Shown: in pieces, positions 1 through 7,326 of the stretch
Numbering within the stretch: position 1 is the stretch's first letter
How the letters are laid out: each line of letters starts with the position of its first letter
Source of the DNA: an uncultured Elusimicrobium sp.
GTDB taxonomy: Bacteria > Elusimicrobiota > Elusimicrobia > Elusimicrobiales > Elusimicrobiaceae
DNA length: 9,950 nt
Assembly (NCBI GenBank): GCA_946061795.1
Contig: CAMGSK010000049.1
Location: 1 to 9,950 of the forward strand
Direction of reading: 5' to 3'
Made by a program: the position numbers and the translations under genes
Notes under the pieces: generated by a model
Seen by the model: only the letters and a program-made list of their open reading frames with translations
Told to the model about the DNA's origin: nothing
Databases searched by the model: none

Positions 1-9
1 GGTGAACTG

Positions 10-446
10 GTGAAAAAAAATTGGTTTGGTTTTCTGGCACTTTTAATGATTTTAATATCCTGCAAAAGCACCAGGCTTGAAACACGGGATTTGATTTATG
101 TGATGATTTACGACCTGGATAATAATCCGGTTGCAGGTGCGGATTTATTTGTAAATGGAAATTTTGCCGGAAAAAGCGATATACATGGAAGATTTTTTAT
201 AACAGCAGCGGAGAGAATTAATTCTTCCGAAAAAATGGACTCTTCAATTTTAATCAAAGTTTCAAAATCAGGTTATGAAGAAATAATTCAGCAGACAGAA
301 ATTGAAGACGGAGAAGTTTTTTATTTTAAGACAGCTTCATGGGAGCAGCTGCTGGAAAGGGCTGAGATTCTTCTTGATGAAGATAAAACCTCAGAAGCTC
401 TGGATTATATTGAACGGTCCGAAAAAATTGCCGGAAATAAAGGTAT
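10..446 (+). CDS. Partial lipoprotein, regulatory-like beta domain plus TPR-like helices, 3' end lost at junction
   Basis: Starts at GTG 10-12, followed by a Lys-Lys n-region, a hydrophobic stretch (residues 5-17) and a lipobox L-I-S-C with Cys18, so the product is probably an envelope lipoprotein. Residues about 28-65 (pattern DLDNNPVAGADLFVNG, then GKSDIHGRF) look like a carboxypeptidase-regulatory or PEGA-like beta-sandwich. Residues about 110-142 (WEQLLERAEILLDE, then ALDYIERSEKIAG) look like TPR helices. The reading frame stays open to 615, but from about residue 146 it is only the complement of ruvA, so the true C-terminus is missing. Base composition is clearly more AT-rich, with A/T-ending codons, than everything to the right. 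The style resembles Treponema lipoproteins (inference). Function unknown; a role in surface or periplasmic binding is plausible. Sure of a real gene, less sure of its source. Confidence 0.7.
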
Positions 447-456
447 GTCGCTCATA
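440..456. other. Composition and gene junction (probable chimera breakpoint)
   Basis: Two convergent genes meet here and both are broken. From the left, a lipoprotein is interrupted within its TPR-like helices. From the right, RuvA is interrupted in the linker before its third domain. RuvA-like sequence is credible down to Asp157 (447-449). The lipoprotein is credible up to about Lys144 (439-441), so any shared bases are few. AT-rich sequence lies to the left and GC-richer sequence to the right. No inverted repeats, target-site duplication or integrase are visible that would mark a mobile-element boundary. The exact breakpoint cannot be fixed from one sequence. Confidence 0.7.
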
Positions 457-917
457 TACGGGGCCTCGTCCAAAACTTTTATTTTGCTGGAGCCTTGTAC
501 GCTGACGGCGTCCATTTTGTCTTTGAGGGAATTAATCAGTTTTTCCGCGGTTTTGGCCGTGAATCCGAAAATACCCGTCAAGATTTTGGGGTCGCGTTTG
601 ACGATGGCAGCATGAAAATCCGCCACGGAGCGCAGGGCTTTGTTCAAAAATTCCAACGCTTTTTTGGCTCCCGTATTGGGAATGGCGGTTTTAAACAGCA
701 TCCACAATTCTTTGTCTTCTTTGCTTAAAAATCCGTACAGCACCGTTCCGTCGTAAGGAGAGATGGACTCGGAAATATACAGCGCGCATTCGCGTCCGGC
801 TTCCAGCTCGGCCGCGCTGCTTTTTGCCAAGTTTACTTCATATCCCACGCCGCCGCAGACGACCACGGCGCTTTCTTCTTTTGCTTCCAATACGGTGCCT
901 TTAAGATACGCTATCAT
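447..917 (-). CDS. ruvA: Holliday junction branch migration complex subunit RuvA, C-terminally truncated
   Basis: RuvA binds four-way DNA junctions as a tetramer and loads the RuvB motor. The start MIAYLKGTV is the canonical RuvA N-terminus. Residues 1-62 form the OB-fold and end in LYGF. Residues about 66-135 form the tandem helix-hairpin-helix domain, with IPNTGAKKAL (79-88) and IFGFTAKTAEKL (116-127). Each hairpin keeps only one of the usual two glycines. After Asp157 the frame leaves RuvA and encodes 13 unrelated residues before a stop at 405-407. The roughly 40-50 residue domain III that contacts RuvB is therefore missing, because of the junction near 450 rather than gene decay. No Shine-Dalgarno lies next to the ATG; a GGAGGG is about 25 nt upstream. 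No ruvB or ruvC is in the window. Confidence 0.9.
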
Positions 918-923
918 AGTTCC

Positions 924-932
924 ATTTTAGCA
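924..932 (-). promoter_or_regulatory. Extended -10-like element before ruvA
   Basis: On the minus strand this reads TGCTAAAAT, an extended -10 (TGn then TAAAAT), ending 6 nt before the ruvA ATG. No good -35 lies 16-18 nt upstream. Transcription starting at the usual distance would begin at or next to the start codon. The same layout precedes other genes in the window. Confidence 0.45.
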
Positions 933-1024
933 TATTTGTTTTGGCCCTCCGTTTTTGCGCGATGTACGAAGCGGGCGGGACGGTATTGGCCGTGCTAAAA
1001 TGCCCCGGCGTTCCGTGCGTCCGT

Positions 1025-1966
1025 TTATTTTCTTGCCGGTCTTCTGGCTGCGGCGAACAGAATGGCCTGCGTCATGCTGGAAGGGTCGGCTTTGTTTTGC
1101 CCGGCGATGTCAAACGCCGTTCCGTGCGTGGGAGAAACGCGCAAAAAGTCCAGCCCCGCCGTCACGTGTACGATGGGCTCTTGGCTGGCCAGCTTTAACC
1201 CCAGCAACGCCTGGTCATGATACATGCACAAGATGCCGTCAAAATTGCCCCGCGCGTGCGCCAGCCACAGAGCGTCCACTGGGTAGGGGCCTTCGGCATT
1301 GATTTTATCCGCCCGCAACGCGGCGACGGCCGGCACAATGCGCTGGGCTTCTTCGGTGCCGAAGCAGCCGTTGTCTCCTCCGTGCGGGTTTAGAGAGCAA
1401 AGCGCGATGTGCGGTTTTTTAAAACCGAGTTTTTGCAAAGCGGCCGCAAAATCCCGTCCCGCGCGGAGAATACGCTCCTTGGTAATTAATTGATGTAAAT
1501 CTTTGATGGCGAAATGTTCCGTCACCAGCGCGCAGCGCACCGCGCCGCTGACAAACATCATAAGGGCGGTTTGGCCGTAATGTTTGCGTAAAAATTCCGT
1601 ATGTCCCGTAAAAGGCACGCCGGCTTTGGCCCAGCTTTGTTTGGATATGGGGGCCGTCACCACCGCTTCGGCGCGGCCTTGGGCGGCCAGTTTGCAGGCC
1701 AGCTTCAGCGCTTGGAAAGACACTTCTCCTCCCCATGGGCTCGGTCCGCGCCGCGCCGGCTTGCGGCGCAGGGATTCTACGGCAATCAGTTCCGCCAAAT
1801 CCGGCGTATAACCCGCCGCTTCCAGAGAGGCAGGGTCTCCTATCAGTATGGGTACGCAGGCGTTTTGTACGCGCGGGTCCTTCAGGGCTTTGACGGCCAC
1901 TTCCGGTCCGATGCCCAGCGGCTCTCCGGCCGTTATAAGAACAGTGGGTTTTTTATGTATTTTCAT
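1025..1966 (-). CDS. pdxA: 4-hydroxythreonine-4-phosphate dehydrogenase
   Basis: PdxA oxidises 4-phosphohydroxy-L-threonine with NAD(P) in the DXP-dependent pathway to pyridoxal 5'-phosphate, in the cytoplasm. The 313 residues are close to the family norm (about 330). Visible signatures are TAGEPLGIGPE (12-22), FTGHTEF (119-125), LNPHGGDNGCFGTEE (192-206), MYHDQ (248-252) and SPTHGTAFDIAGQNKAD (278-294). The metal-binding histidines known in E. coli PdxA (His166, His211, His266) align with His151, His195 and His250, and substrate-contacting His-Thr with His122-Thr123, so the enzyme should be active. The ATG at 1966 is the only sensible start because the family motif begins 11 residues later. 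There is no Shine-Dalgarno. A terminator hairpin of the upstream gene ends just before the start, so pdxA probably depends on its own promoter or on read-through. Confidence 0.95.
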   Translation of the reverse strand: MKIHKKPTVLITAGEPLGIGPEVAVKALKDPRVQNACVPILIGDPASLEAAGYTPDLAELIAVESLRRKPARRGPSPWGGEVSFQALKLACKLAAQGRAEAVVTAPISKQSWAKAGVPFTGHTEFLRKHYGQTALMMFVSGAVRCALVTEHFAIKDLHQLITKERILRAGRDFAAALQKLGFKKPHIALCSLNPHGGDNGCFGTEEAQRIVPAVAALRADKINAEGPYPVDALWLAHARGNFDGILCMYHDQALLGLKLASQEPIVHVTAGLDFLRVSPTHGTAFDIAGQNKADPSSMTQAILFAAARRPARK

Positions 1967-1974
1967 GTGAGGTT

Positions 1975-2015
1975 AAACAAAAGGCGGCTTTCCCGCAGAC
2001 CGGGACGCCGCCTTT
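1975..2015 (-). terminator. Intrinsic terminator after the SurA/PpiC gene
   Basis: A 9-bp perfect stem, AAAGGCGGC (1980-1988) with GCCGCCTTT (2007-2015), is extended by an inner 5-bp stem TCCCG (1991-1995) with CGGGA (2001-2005) around the loop CAGAC. Read on the minus strand, the 3' arm GCCGCC runs into TTTTGTTT, a proper U-tract. It begins about 18 nt after the isomerase stop codon and its tail ends about 8 nt before the pdxA ATG. Confidence 0.85.
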
Positions 2016-2033
2016 GTGCCTGAAAAATGAGTT

Positions 2034-3320
2034 TTATTTTTTGGCGTCGCCTTTATTTTCGGATTTTTTATCCGTTTTTTCGTCGGCTTTTGCGACTGTT
2101 TTTTTGTCCGCAGTTGCTTTTTTGGCCTCTTTGCCTTTGGAGGTTGCTTTTTCATCGGCAGCTTCTTTCTTGGCTTCCGCGGCGGCGCGGCGTGCGGCTT
2201 CGGCTTCTATTTCTTTGTCCACGTCAAAGGTTTTAGTCACTTTGATGTCGGCTTTATCCGCCAGTCCGTTGACGTATTGGGCCATGGCGGTTTGCACTTT
2301 TTGCTGTGCCAAATATTGGCCCAAATCACGGGATATGTCTTCAAAGTGGATTTCTTTGGCGGCGCGTTTTTCTTTTATTTTGATGATGTGCCAGCCCACT
2401 TCGGTTTTAATCGGCGCGCTGATTTTGCCTACCGCCAGCGTAAAGGCGGCTTCGTCCACTTCTTTGGGAGCGATTCCTTTAATTAAAATCATGTCGCCGC
2501 CGCTGGCCAGAGCGGCTTTGTCTTCGGTATATTTTTTCACCGCGGAAGAGAAATCCGTTCCGTCGTCCAATTCTTTTTTGATTTGTTTGGCCAACGCTTC
2601 TTTTTTCTTGGCTTCTTCGGCGGGCATGTCTTTGGTGACGGACAAATAAATGTGCCCCACGCGTACCTGTTCCGCCGTCAGCTGGTGCAGTTTGGCCGCA
2701 ATCAGCTGCGCTTCACGCAGGCGGACCGGATTGTCTTTTTCCAGTTTTTTGAGCGCTTTGGTTTTATTTTTCAAGACGGCTTCCACATCTTCGTACAAAG
2801 CTTTGGCGTCGGCTTCTTCCACGGGCTTGACGGAGGCCTGCACCTGGGCTTCCAACAATTTTTTGACGGCGATGTCTTTGCGGATTTTTTCTTTGTAAGA
2901 CTTGAGCGTCATGTGTTGTTTTTTAAGGGCTTCGTTAAAGCGTTTATCCGCGCCTTTGGGGTCCTGCTTGCCGTTTTCGTCCATGACAAAGCGGCTTTTG
3001 ATTTCATTGAGCCCGGCGTCCATTTCCGAATCTTTCACTTGGATTTTCGCTTCTTCGGCGGCTTGGTAGAGGAGTTCTTTGGAAATCAGCTCTTTAAGCA
3101 CTTCTTTTCCCAACATGTCTTTGGCGTAGGGCTGTGCCAAAAACTGCGGCGCGGCGGCCTGGTATTGGGCAATCACCCCGTCGTAATATTCGTCGTATTC
3201 CGAAGACAGCACCGGCCGGCCGTTGACCGTGGCTACGGAGGCCTCCATTACTTTCGCCTGCGTTCCCGCCGCCAAAAGCAGCGCCAGCGCGGGCAATAAA
3301 AATTTACTCGTCTTGTTCAT
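2034..3320 (-). CDS. Periplasmic SurA/PpiC-type peptidyl-prolyl isomerase with Lys/Ala-rich tail
   Basis: A secreted parvulin-class chaperone/isomerase, likely to assist folding of exported or outer-membrane proteins. Residues 1-22 are a Sec signal peptide (Lys5-Lys6 omitted; NKTSK n-region, Leu/Ala core, cleavage after TQA). Residues about 27-165 form a helical SurA-N-like chaperone region starting with VATVNGRPVLSSEYDE. Residues about 218-318 form one PpiC domain with VRVGHIYL (conserved His223), SGGDM (273-277) and GWHIIKIKE (309-317). The core is followed by a helix (320-365) and a very charged low-complexity tail (about 371-428) made mostly of Ala, Lys, Glu and Asp. The 428-residue length is near E. 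coli SurA, but SurA has two parvulin domains and this has one. The start overlaps the preceding gene by 17 nt and has a clear Shine-Dalgarno, so translation is probably coupled. It precedes pdxA, as surA does in E. coli. Confidence 0.88.
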   Translation of the reverse strand: MNKTSKFLLPALALLLAAGTQAKVMEASVATVNGRPVLSSEYDEYYDGVIAQYQAAAPQFLAQPYAKDMLGKEVLKELISKELLYQAAEEAKIQVKDSEMDAGLNEIKSRFVMDENGKQDPKGADKRFNEALKKQHMTLKSYKEKIRKDIAVKKLLEAQVQASVKPVEEADAKALYEDVEAVLKNKTKALKKLEKDNPVRLREAQLIAAKLHQLTAEQVRVGHIYLSVTKDMPAEEAKKKEALAKQIKKELDDGTDFSSAVKKYTEDKAALASGGDMILIKGIAPKEVDEAAFTLAVGKISAPIKTEVGWHIIKIKEKRAAKEIHFEDISRDLGQYLAQQKVQTAMAQYVNGLADKADIKVTKTFDVDKEIEAEAARRAAAEAKKEAADEKATSKGKEAKKATADKKTVAKADEKTDKKSENKGDAKK

Positions 3321-4161
3321 AAATTACCACCTTATATTTGTTTTTCAAAGCGTTTAACGCCGTATCGGTTTTTTGGTTTTCCAATATGGCGCGTATGCGG
3401 GGGGCGGCGGTTTTTAAATTCAGCCTGCGTTCTCCCGTTTTCATTATTATATGAAATCCCTGGGCGGTTTTAACGAAGCCCTGCACGGAGCCGGAGGGGG
3501 AATTGGCCGCGATGACTTCCAATTCCGGGATGAACTCTCCGGGCATAAAGGTGATTTCTTTGTTTTTGCTTTCTTCCGGCGCTTTGGAATACATGCGCTC
3601 CAACTCTTTCCATCGGCTTTTGGAACGTTTGAGTTCCCGCCAGACGGCGTCGGCGGTTTGGGCGTCGGGGATGATGATTTGTTTGATGGTCATTTCATAC
3701 GGATATTTTTTGTGGTAAGCCGCTATTTCTTCGTCCGTCACGGAGGTTAGCCCCCGCTCCTGCATGCGTTCTTCCCACAGACGGGTGAGGAGCTGGTCGG
3801 CGAAGTCTTCGTAAATTTCGCGCAGCTGTTCGCGCTTGTCTTCCAGGGCGGTAAGATACACGTCGGACTTGTCCAGATTTTCGTCTTTGGCGTCCAGCGC
3901 GATGAGTTTTTCTCTGGCCATCAGATTGATAAAATTGCGCCGTCCGACGGCCGTTTGCGCAAAGGCGCGGTCCGCCGGGCTGAGCAGAGAGAGGCGGTTT
4001 TCAAATTCCCGCAGCGTGATTTGCTTCGGGCCGATTTGCGCCACGACGGCTTCTTTCACCGGGGCGGAGGAAGCGGGAGCGTCCGCTGCGGCGGCCGGTT
4101 TTTTGTCTTGGCAGGCCGCGCACAGGCAGAATGCAAAAAGGGGCAGATAAAAACGTTTCAT
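3304..4161 (-). CDS. Lipoprotein parvulin-like peptidyl-prolyl isomerase (PrsA/PpiC type), possibly degenerate
   Basis: A 285-residue envelope protein. The N-terminus MKRFYLPLFAFCLCAAC is a lipoprotein signal with Cys17 as the likely lipidated residue; the lipobox is unusual in having Cys at -3. An Ala/Pro-rich linker follows (20-38). A helical chaperone region (about 39-140) is followed by a PpiC-like domain (about 150-245) recognisable from TFMPGEFIPELEVIAA and TAQGFHIIMKTGERR. The conserved His at the start of the parvulin domain (usually HILV/HILI) is Gln161 in KQIIIP, so isomerase activity may be weak or lost, leaving a chaperone role. It starts only 3 nt after the mfd stop codon and overlaps the next isomerase gene by 17 nt, so all three are probably co-transcribed. 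No Shine-Dalgarno is present, and a -10-like element overlaps the end of mfd. Confidence 0.82.
   Translation of the reverse strand: MKRFYLPLFAFCLCAACQDKKPAAAADAPASSAPVKEAVVAQIGPKQITLREFENRLSLLSPADRAFAQTAVGRRNFINLMAREKLIALDAKDENLDKSDVYLTALEDKREQLREIYEDFADQLLTRLWEERMQERGLTSVTDEEIAAYHKKYPYEMTIKQIIIPDAQTADAVWRELKRSKSRWKELERMYSKAPEESKNKEITFMPGEFIPELEVIAANSPSGSVQGFVKTAQGFHIIMKTGERRLNLKTAAPRIRAILENQKTDTALNALKNKYKVVIYEQDE
3327..3333 (-). promoter_or_regulatory. Shine-Dalgarno for the SurA/PpiC gene
   Basis: The minus strand reads AAGGTGG, six bases before the ATG at 3320, and lies inside the end of the preceding coding region. It is the only convincing Shine-Dalgarno among the minus-strand genes here and fixes this start. 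Confidence 0.75.
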
Positions 4162-4164
4162 ATT

Positions 4165-7100
4165 CTATACTATAGCATTTTGGGATTTGAGGATACTTTC
4201 AAAAAACGCGACGGCGTTTTCCGCCTCCCGCACGGGGTCGCTTCCGGGCGGAACCGGCAGGCGTACGCCGTCTCCTCGGGAAGAGGGAATAAAACGCGTG
4301 CGTTGCCCGTAGCGGGCCAAAACGCGCGCCGGCAGTTCCGGCGGCATTTTGAAATCCCGCGCGAACAGCAGGTCCAACGCTTCATAAGCGTATTCCATAT
4401 GATAGACGTGAATCATTCCCGCCCGGCGGGAAAGCTGCAGCAGGCGGTTTAAATTGGAAAGTTCCCGGGGAACGGGGCCGGCCAAATCGGCCAGTTTGTC
4501 CAAAATTTGTCCGGCGCGTTCTTCGTCGGCGTTCATTAATTCTTTATAATATTTCAGCCGTTGTGCGTCATCGGGCAGATAGTCTGGCGGTATGTAAGCG
4601 GCCAAGGGCAAATTTACCGTGGCGCGGATTTGCTTTTCCTCGGGGCGGCCTTTGAGTTTCCTTACTTCCGCCGCCACCAAATCACAATAAAGGGCCACGC
4701 CCACCTCGTTGACGTAGCCGTGCTGCTTTACCCCCAGCAGTTCTCCCGCGCCGCGTATTTCCATATCCCGCAAAGCCAGTTTGAAACCGCTGCCCAGGTC
4801 GCTGAACTCCGTTAAAGCGGCCAAGCGTTTTTTGGCTTCTTCGGTCGGATCTTTTTCTTTGGAAAACTTGTAAGAGGCGGCGGCCAGTTCCGCGTACGAA
4901 TCTTCTTCCTGCGGCGTTTGGTTTTTAAACAGCCAGGCCGGATGAAACAAGTAGCAATAGGCTTTTTGGTCTCCGCGGCCGATGCGTCCGCGCAGCTGAT
5001 AGAGTTGGGCCAGTCCGAAATTTTGCGCGTTTTCCACAATTAAGGTGTTGGCGTTGGTAATGTCAATGCCGGACTCTATGATGGTGGACGCGAGCAGAAC
5101 GTCATATTTTCCGTTGTTGAAATCCCACAGCGTTTGTTCCAAATCCTGTTCCTTCATTTGCCCGTGCGCCATACATATCCGGGCTTCGGGAGCCAGCCGT
5201 TTTAAGAGCAGCAGGCGCGACTGCATGCTTTGCACGCTGTTGTAAACGTAATACACCTGTCCGCCGCGCGCCAGTTCCTGGGCCACGGCGGCCGCGGCCA
5301 CCTTGTCGTCCCACGGGGCAACGACGGTTTGTATAGGCGTGCGTCCGCGGGGAGGCGTGTCAATTAACGAGATGTCTCGCAGAGAAGACAGCGACTGGTT
5401 GAGTGTGCGGGGAATCGGCGTGGCGCTGAGCATGAGCGTGTGAACGCCTGCGCTTTTGGCTTTGATTTTTTCTTTTTGCTTTACGCCGAAGCGGTGTTCT
5501 TCGTCAATGATTACCAAGCCCAAATCCCGGAAAGAAACGTCTTTGGACAGCAGACGGTGCGTGCCGATCAGCACGTCGCATACGCCGTCCTTGACCTGCC
5601 GGATGACTTCTTTTTGTTCTTTCGGGGTCTGAAAACGGCATAACATTTGTATGTTGACCGGAAATCCGGCCATGCGTTTTAAGAAAGTTTTGCGGTGTTG
5701 GTCCGCCAAAATGGTGGTGGGCACCAACATCATCACTTGCTTGCCGCTGAGCGCGGTCCGCAGCGCCGCGCGCATGGCCACTTCCGTTTTGCCGAATCCC
5801 ACGTCTCCCACCAATACGCGGTCCATGGGCTGCGGGCGTGAAAGGTCGCGCAGAACGTCTTCTGTCGCTTGGCTTTGGCCTGCGGTCAATTCAAAAGGGA
5901 AAGAATCCGCAAATTCCTGTTCAATGCGTTCGTCTCCGGCCAGGGCTTGTCCTCCGGCGGCGCGGCGAAGAGCTTCCATGCGCAAAATTTCTTTGGCGGT
6001 TTTTTGCGCCTCTTCCTTGACGCGTTTTTTTACGTCTTTCCAAGCGGTTCCTCCCAGCGCCGACAATGCGGGCGTTTTTCCGCCCGCCCCGATGTATTTT
6101 TGCACCAGTTTGAAATCATACATGGGCACGTAAAGTTTGCTTCCCCGGCGGTACTCCAAAATCAGACAGTCCGTCGGATTTTCTTCTTTGTCCATGATTT
6201 CCAGCCCTAAATATTTGCCTATGCCGTGGTACTGGTGCACCACATAGTCTCCGGGGCGCAATTCCTTAAAGCGCACTTTTTGCATATTTTGCGCGTCAAA
6301 CCGCTTCAGTACGGCGGCGGCGCGGTAGCGGCGGTTTAAAATTTCACAAGAAGTAATCAAGGCAAATTTTTCATTGGGACTGTAGAACCCTTGCGTCAGC
6401 GGGGAAATACGCACGGGCAGCGAGCGGAGGTGTTTGTAATCCTGCATGATTTCGCCCAGGCGGTCGGCTTCTCCGCGGTTGAGGCAGGTGACGCTCACAC
6501 GCAGGCCTTGCTTCTGCAAAGAATCCGCTTCTGCGTCAAGCAGGGAAAAATTGGCGTTGAAGGCGATGTTGGCTTTCAATCCGCAGTCCTCGGATCCGGG
6601 GACTGCAAACGGCGAAATGAGCGCCGTGCCGGCGGGTGCGGACGAGAGGTCAAAGTCTTCGGGCGGTTCGTTTAAAATGATTTGCGCGCCGGGGACGTAG
6701 TCGGCCAGCGTGGCCGGTTCGTTTTCAAATTTCAGCGGAAGGATGACGGCTTCGTCTTGGCGTGCGTGCGTATTTTGTGTGTCCGCGTCAAAACTGCTGA
6801 CGGTATCCACCCGGTTGCCTGCAAAGTACAGACGCAGCGGCCGGGTTTGCCCCGGGGGAAATACATCTACTACGCTGCCGCGTGCGGCGTATTGGCCGGG
6901 GGTTTCTGTATAATCTTCCCGTTCGTAGCCCAGACGCTGCAGCGTATCCAGCAAATCGCCCCGGCGCAAATTGGCTCCGCGGGCTACGGTAAACGTAGCG
7001 GCGCGGAACGCTTGCGGAGAGGGAAGAGATGCCGTCCATTCTTCATAACGGGCGGAAAGAGCATATGGCCTCCGGGCGGTAAGCAGCGTGTACAGCGCGG

Positions 7101-7314
7101 CGATTTGCCCGGTTTTGTGTTCGGGAAAAGAAAGAGCGTCCGCCCGGCCCGCGGCAAATTCTTCCGCGGCGGCGGTGAAGTCGTCCGGCTCCTGCCGGGT
7201 GAGATAAACGATGTTTTTATTTTGGGAAAGATATTTTTTGAACGCAAAATATCCCGCGGCGGCCGGGTTGGGCAGTCCGTGGAAAAAAGAAAAATCCCTC
7301 TTTTGTTGCGTCAT
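4165..7314 (-). CDS. mfd: Transcription-repair coupling factor
   Basis: Mfd is a cytoplasmic ATP-driven DNA translocase that removes RNA polymerase stalled at lesions and recruits UvrA. The 1049 residues are slightly below the usual 1150. Order of parts: UvrB-homology region (about 1-195), linker, RNA-polymerase-interacting CarD-like domain (about 348-408, with PGDYVVHQYHGIGKYLGL), then the helicase lobes. Walker A is GDVGFGKT (503-510), motif II DEEH (604-607), motif III LSATPIPRTL (629-638) and motif VI QLRGRIGRGD (773-782). The TRG region is LRDMEIRGAGELLGVKQHG (848-866). The C-terminal D7 domain lies at about 895-970. Between motif VI and the conserved TEFSDLGSGF there are about 25 residues more than usual (roughly 791-825). 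The start is the ATG at 7314, with TAATAT 6 nt upstream and no Shine-Dalgarno. All catalytic motifs are intact. Confidence 0.97.
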   Translation of the reverse strand: MTQQKRDFSFFHGLPNPAAAGYFAFKKYLSQNKNIVYLTRQEPDDFTAAAEEFAAGRADALSFPEHKTGQIAALYTLLTARRPYALSARYEEWTASLPSPQAFRAATFTVARGANLRRGDLLDTLQRLGYEREDYTETPGQYAARGSVVDVFPPGQTRPLRLYFAGNRVDTVSSFDADTQNTHARQDEAVILPLKFENEPATLADYVPGAQIILNEPPEDFDLSSAPAGTALISPFAVPGSEDCGLKANIAFNANFSLLDAEADSLQKQGLRVSVTCLNRGEADRLGEIMQDYKHLRSLPVRISPLTQGFYSPNEKFALITSCEILNRRYRAAAVLKRFDAQNMQKVRFKELRPGDYVVHQYHGIGKYLGLEIMDKEENPTDCLILEYRRGSKLYVPMYDFKLVQKYIGAGGKTPALSALGGTAWKDVKKRVKEEAQKTAKEILRMEALRRAAGGQALAGDERIEQEFADSFPFELTAGQSQATEDVLRDLSRPQPMDRVLVGDVGFGKTEVAMRAALRTALSGKQVMMLVPTTILADQHRKTFLKRMAGFPVNIQMLCRFQTPKEQKEVIRQVKDGVCDVLIGTHRLLSKDVSFRDLGLVIIDEEHRFGVKQKEKIKAKSAGVHTLMLSATPIPRTLNQSLSSLRDISLIDTPPRGRTPIQTVVAPWDDKVAAAAVAQELARGGQVYYVYNSVQSMQSRLLLLKRLAPEARICMAHGQMKEQDLEQTLWDFNNGKYDVLLASTIIESGIDITNANTLIVENAQNFGLAQLYQLRGRIGRGDQKAYCYLFHPAWLFKNQTPQEEDSYAELAAASYKFSKEKDPTEEAKKRLAALTEFSDLGSGFKLALRDMEIRGAGELLGVKQHGYVNEVGVALYCDLVAAEVRKLKGRPEEKQIRATVNLPLAAYIPPDYLPDDAQRLKYYKELMNADEERAGQILDKLADLAGPVPRELSNLNRLLQLSRRAGMIHVYHMEYAYEALDLLFARDFKMPPELPARVLARYGQRTRFIPSSRGDGVRLPVPPGSDPVREAENAVAFFESILKSQNAIV
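4169..4177 (-). promoter_or_regulatory. Extended -10-like element inside the end of mfd
   Basis: The minus strand reads TGCTATAGT, ending 7 nt before the ATG of the lipoprotein isomerase (4161). It coincides with the last codons of mfd, so it could be chance. However, the spacing to the ATG equals that before pbp1A, and the gene has no Shine-Dalgarno. Confidence 0.4.
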
Positions 7315-7320
7315 AACAAT

Positions 7321-7326
7321 ATATTA
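7321..7326 (-). promoter_or_regulatory. -10-like hexamer before mfd
   Basis: The minus strand reads TAATAT, then six bases, then the mfd ATG at 7314. No extended TG and no clear -35 are seen. The position matches the -10-like elements before three other genes. The 49-nt space between pbp1A and mfd holds only a short 4-bp hairpin (7343-7353) without a U-tract, so read-through from pbp1A is also possible. Confidence 0.35.

Noticed and set aside
447..615. Continuation of the plus-strand lipoprotein frame to a stop at 615
   Set aside because: These codons are the complement of ruvA with no TPR or lipoprotein-like pattern; the open frame is an accident of the junction.
888..934. Tiny upstream frames before ruvA (a 10-codon frame from the ATG at 934 and an ATG-GAA-CTA-TGA overlapping the ruvA start)
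   Set aside because: GGAGGG lies 12 nt from the first ATG, so a leader peptide is conceivable, but such short frames arise readily by chance and nothing else supports them.
918..1024. Terminator after pdxA
   Set aside because: Only weak inverted repeats (GGACG/CGTCC and GCCG/CGGC) without a U-tract; read-through into ruvA cannot be excluded.
2014..3299. Long plus-strand open frames (about 211 and 238 codons) opposite the SurA/PpiC gene
   Set aside because: They are antisense shadows of a strongly supported gene. Their Phe-rich or Ser/Ala-rich composition mirrors Lys/Glu/Ala codons on the other strand, and no start signals are seen.
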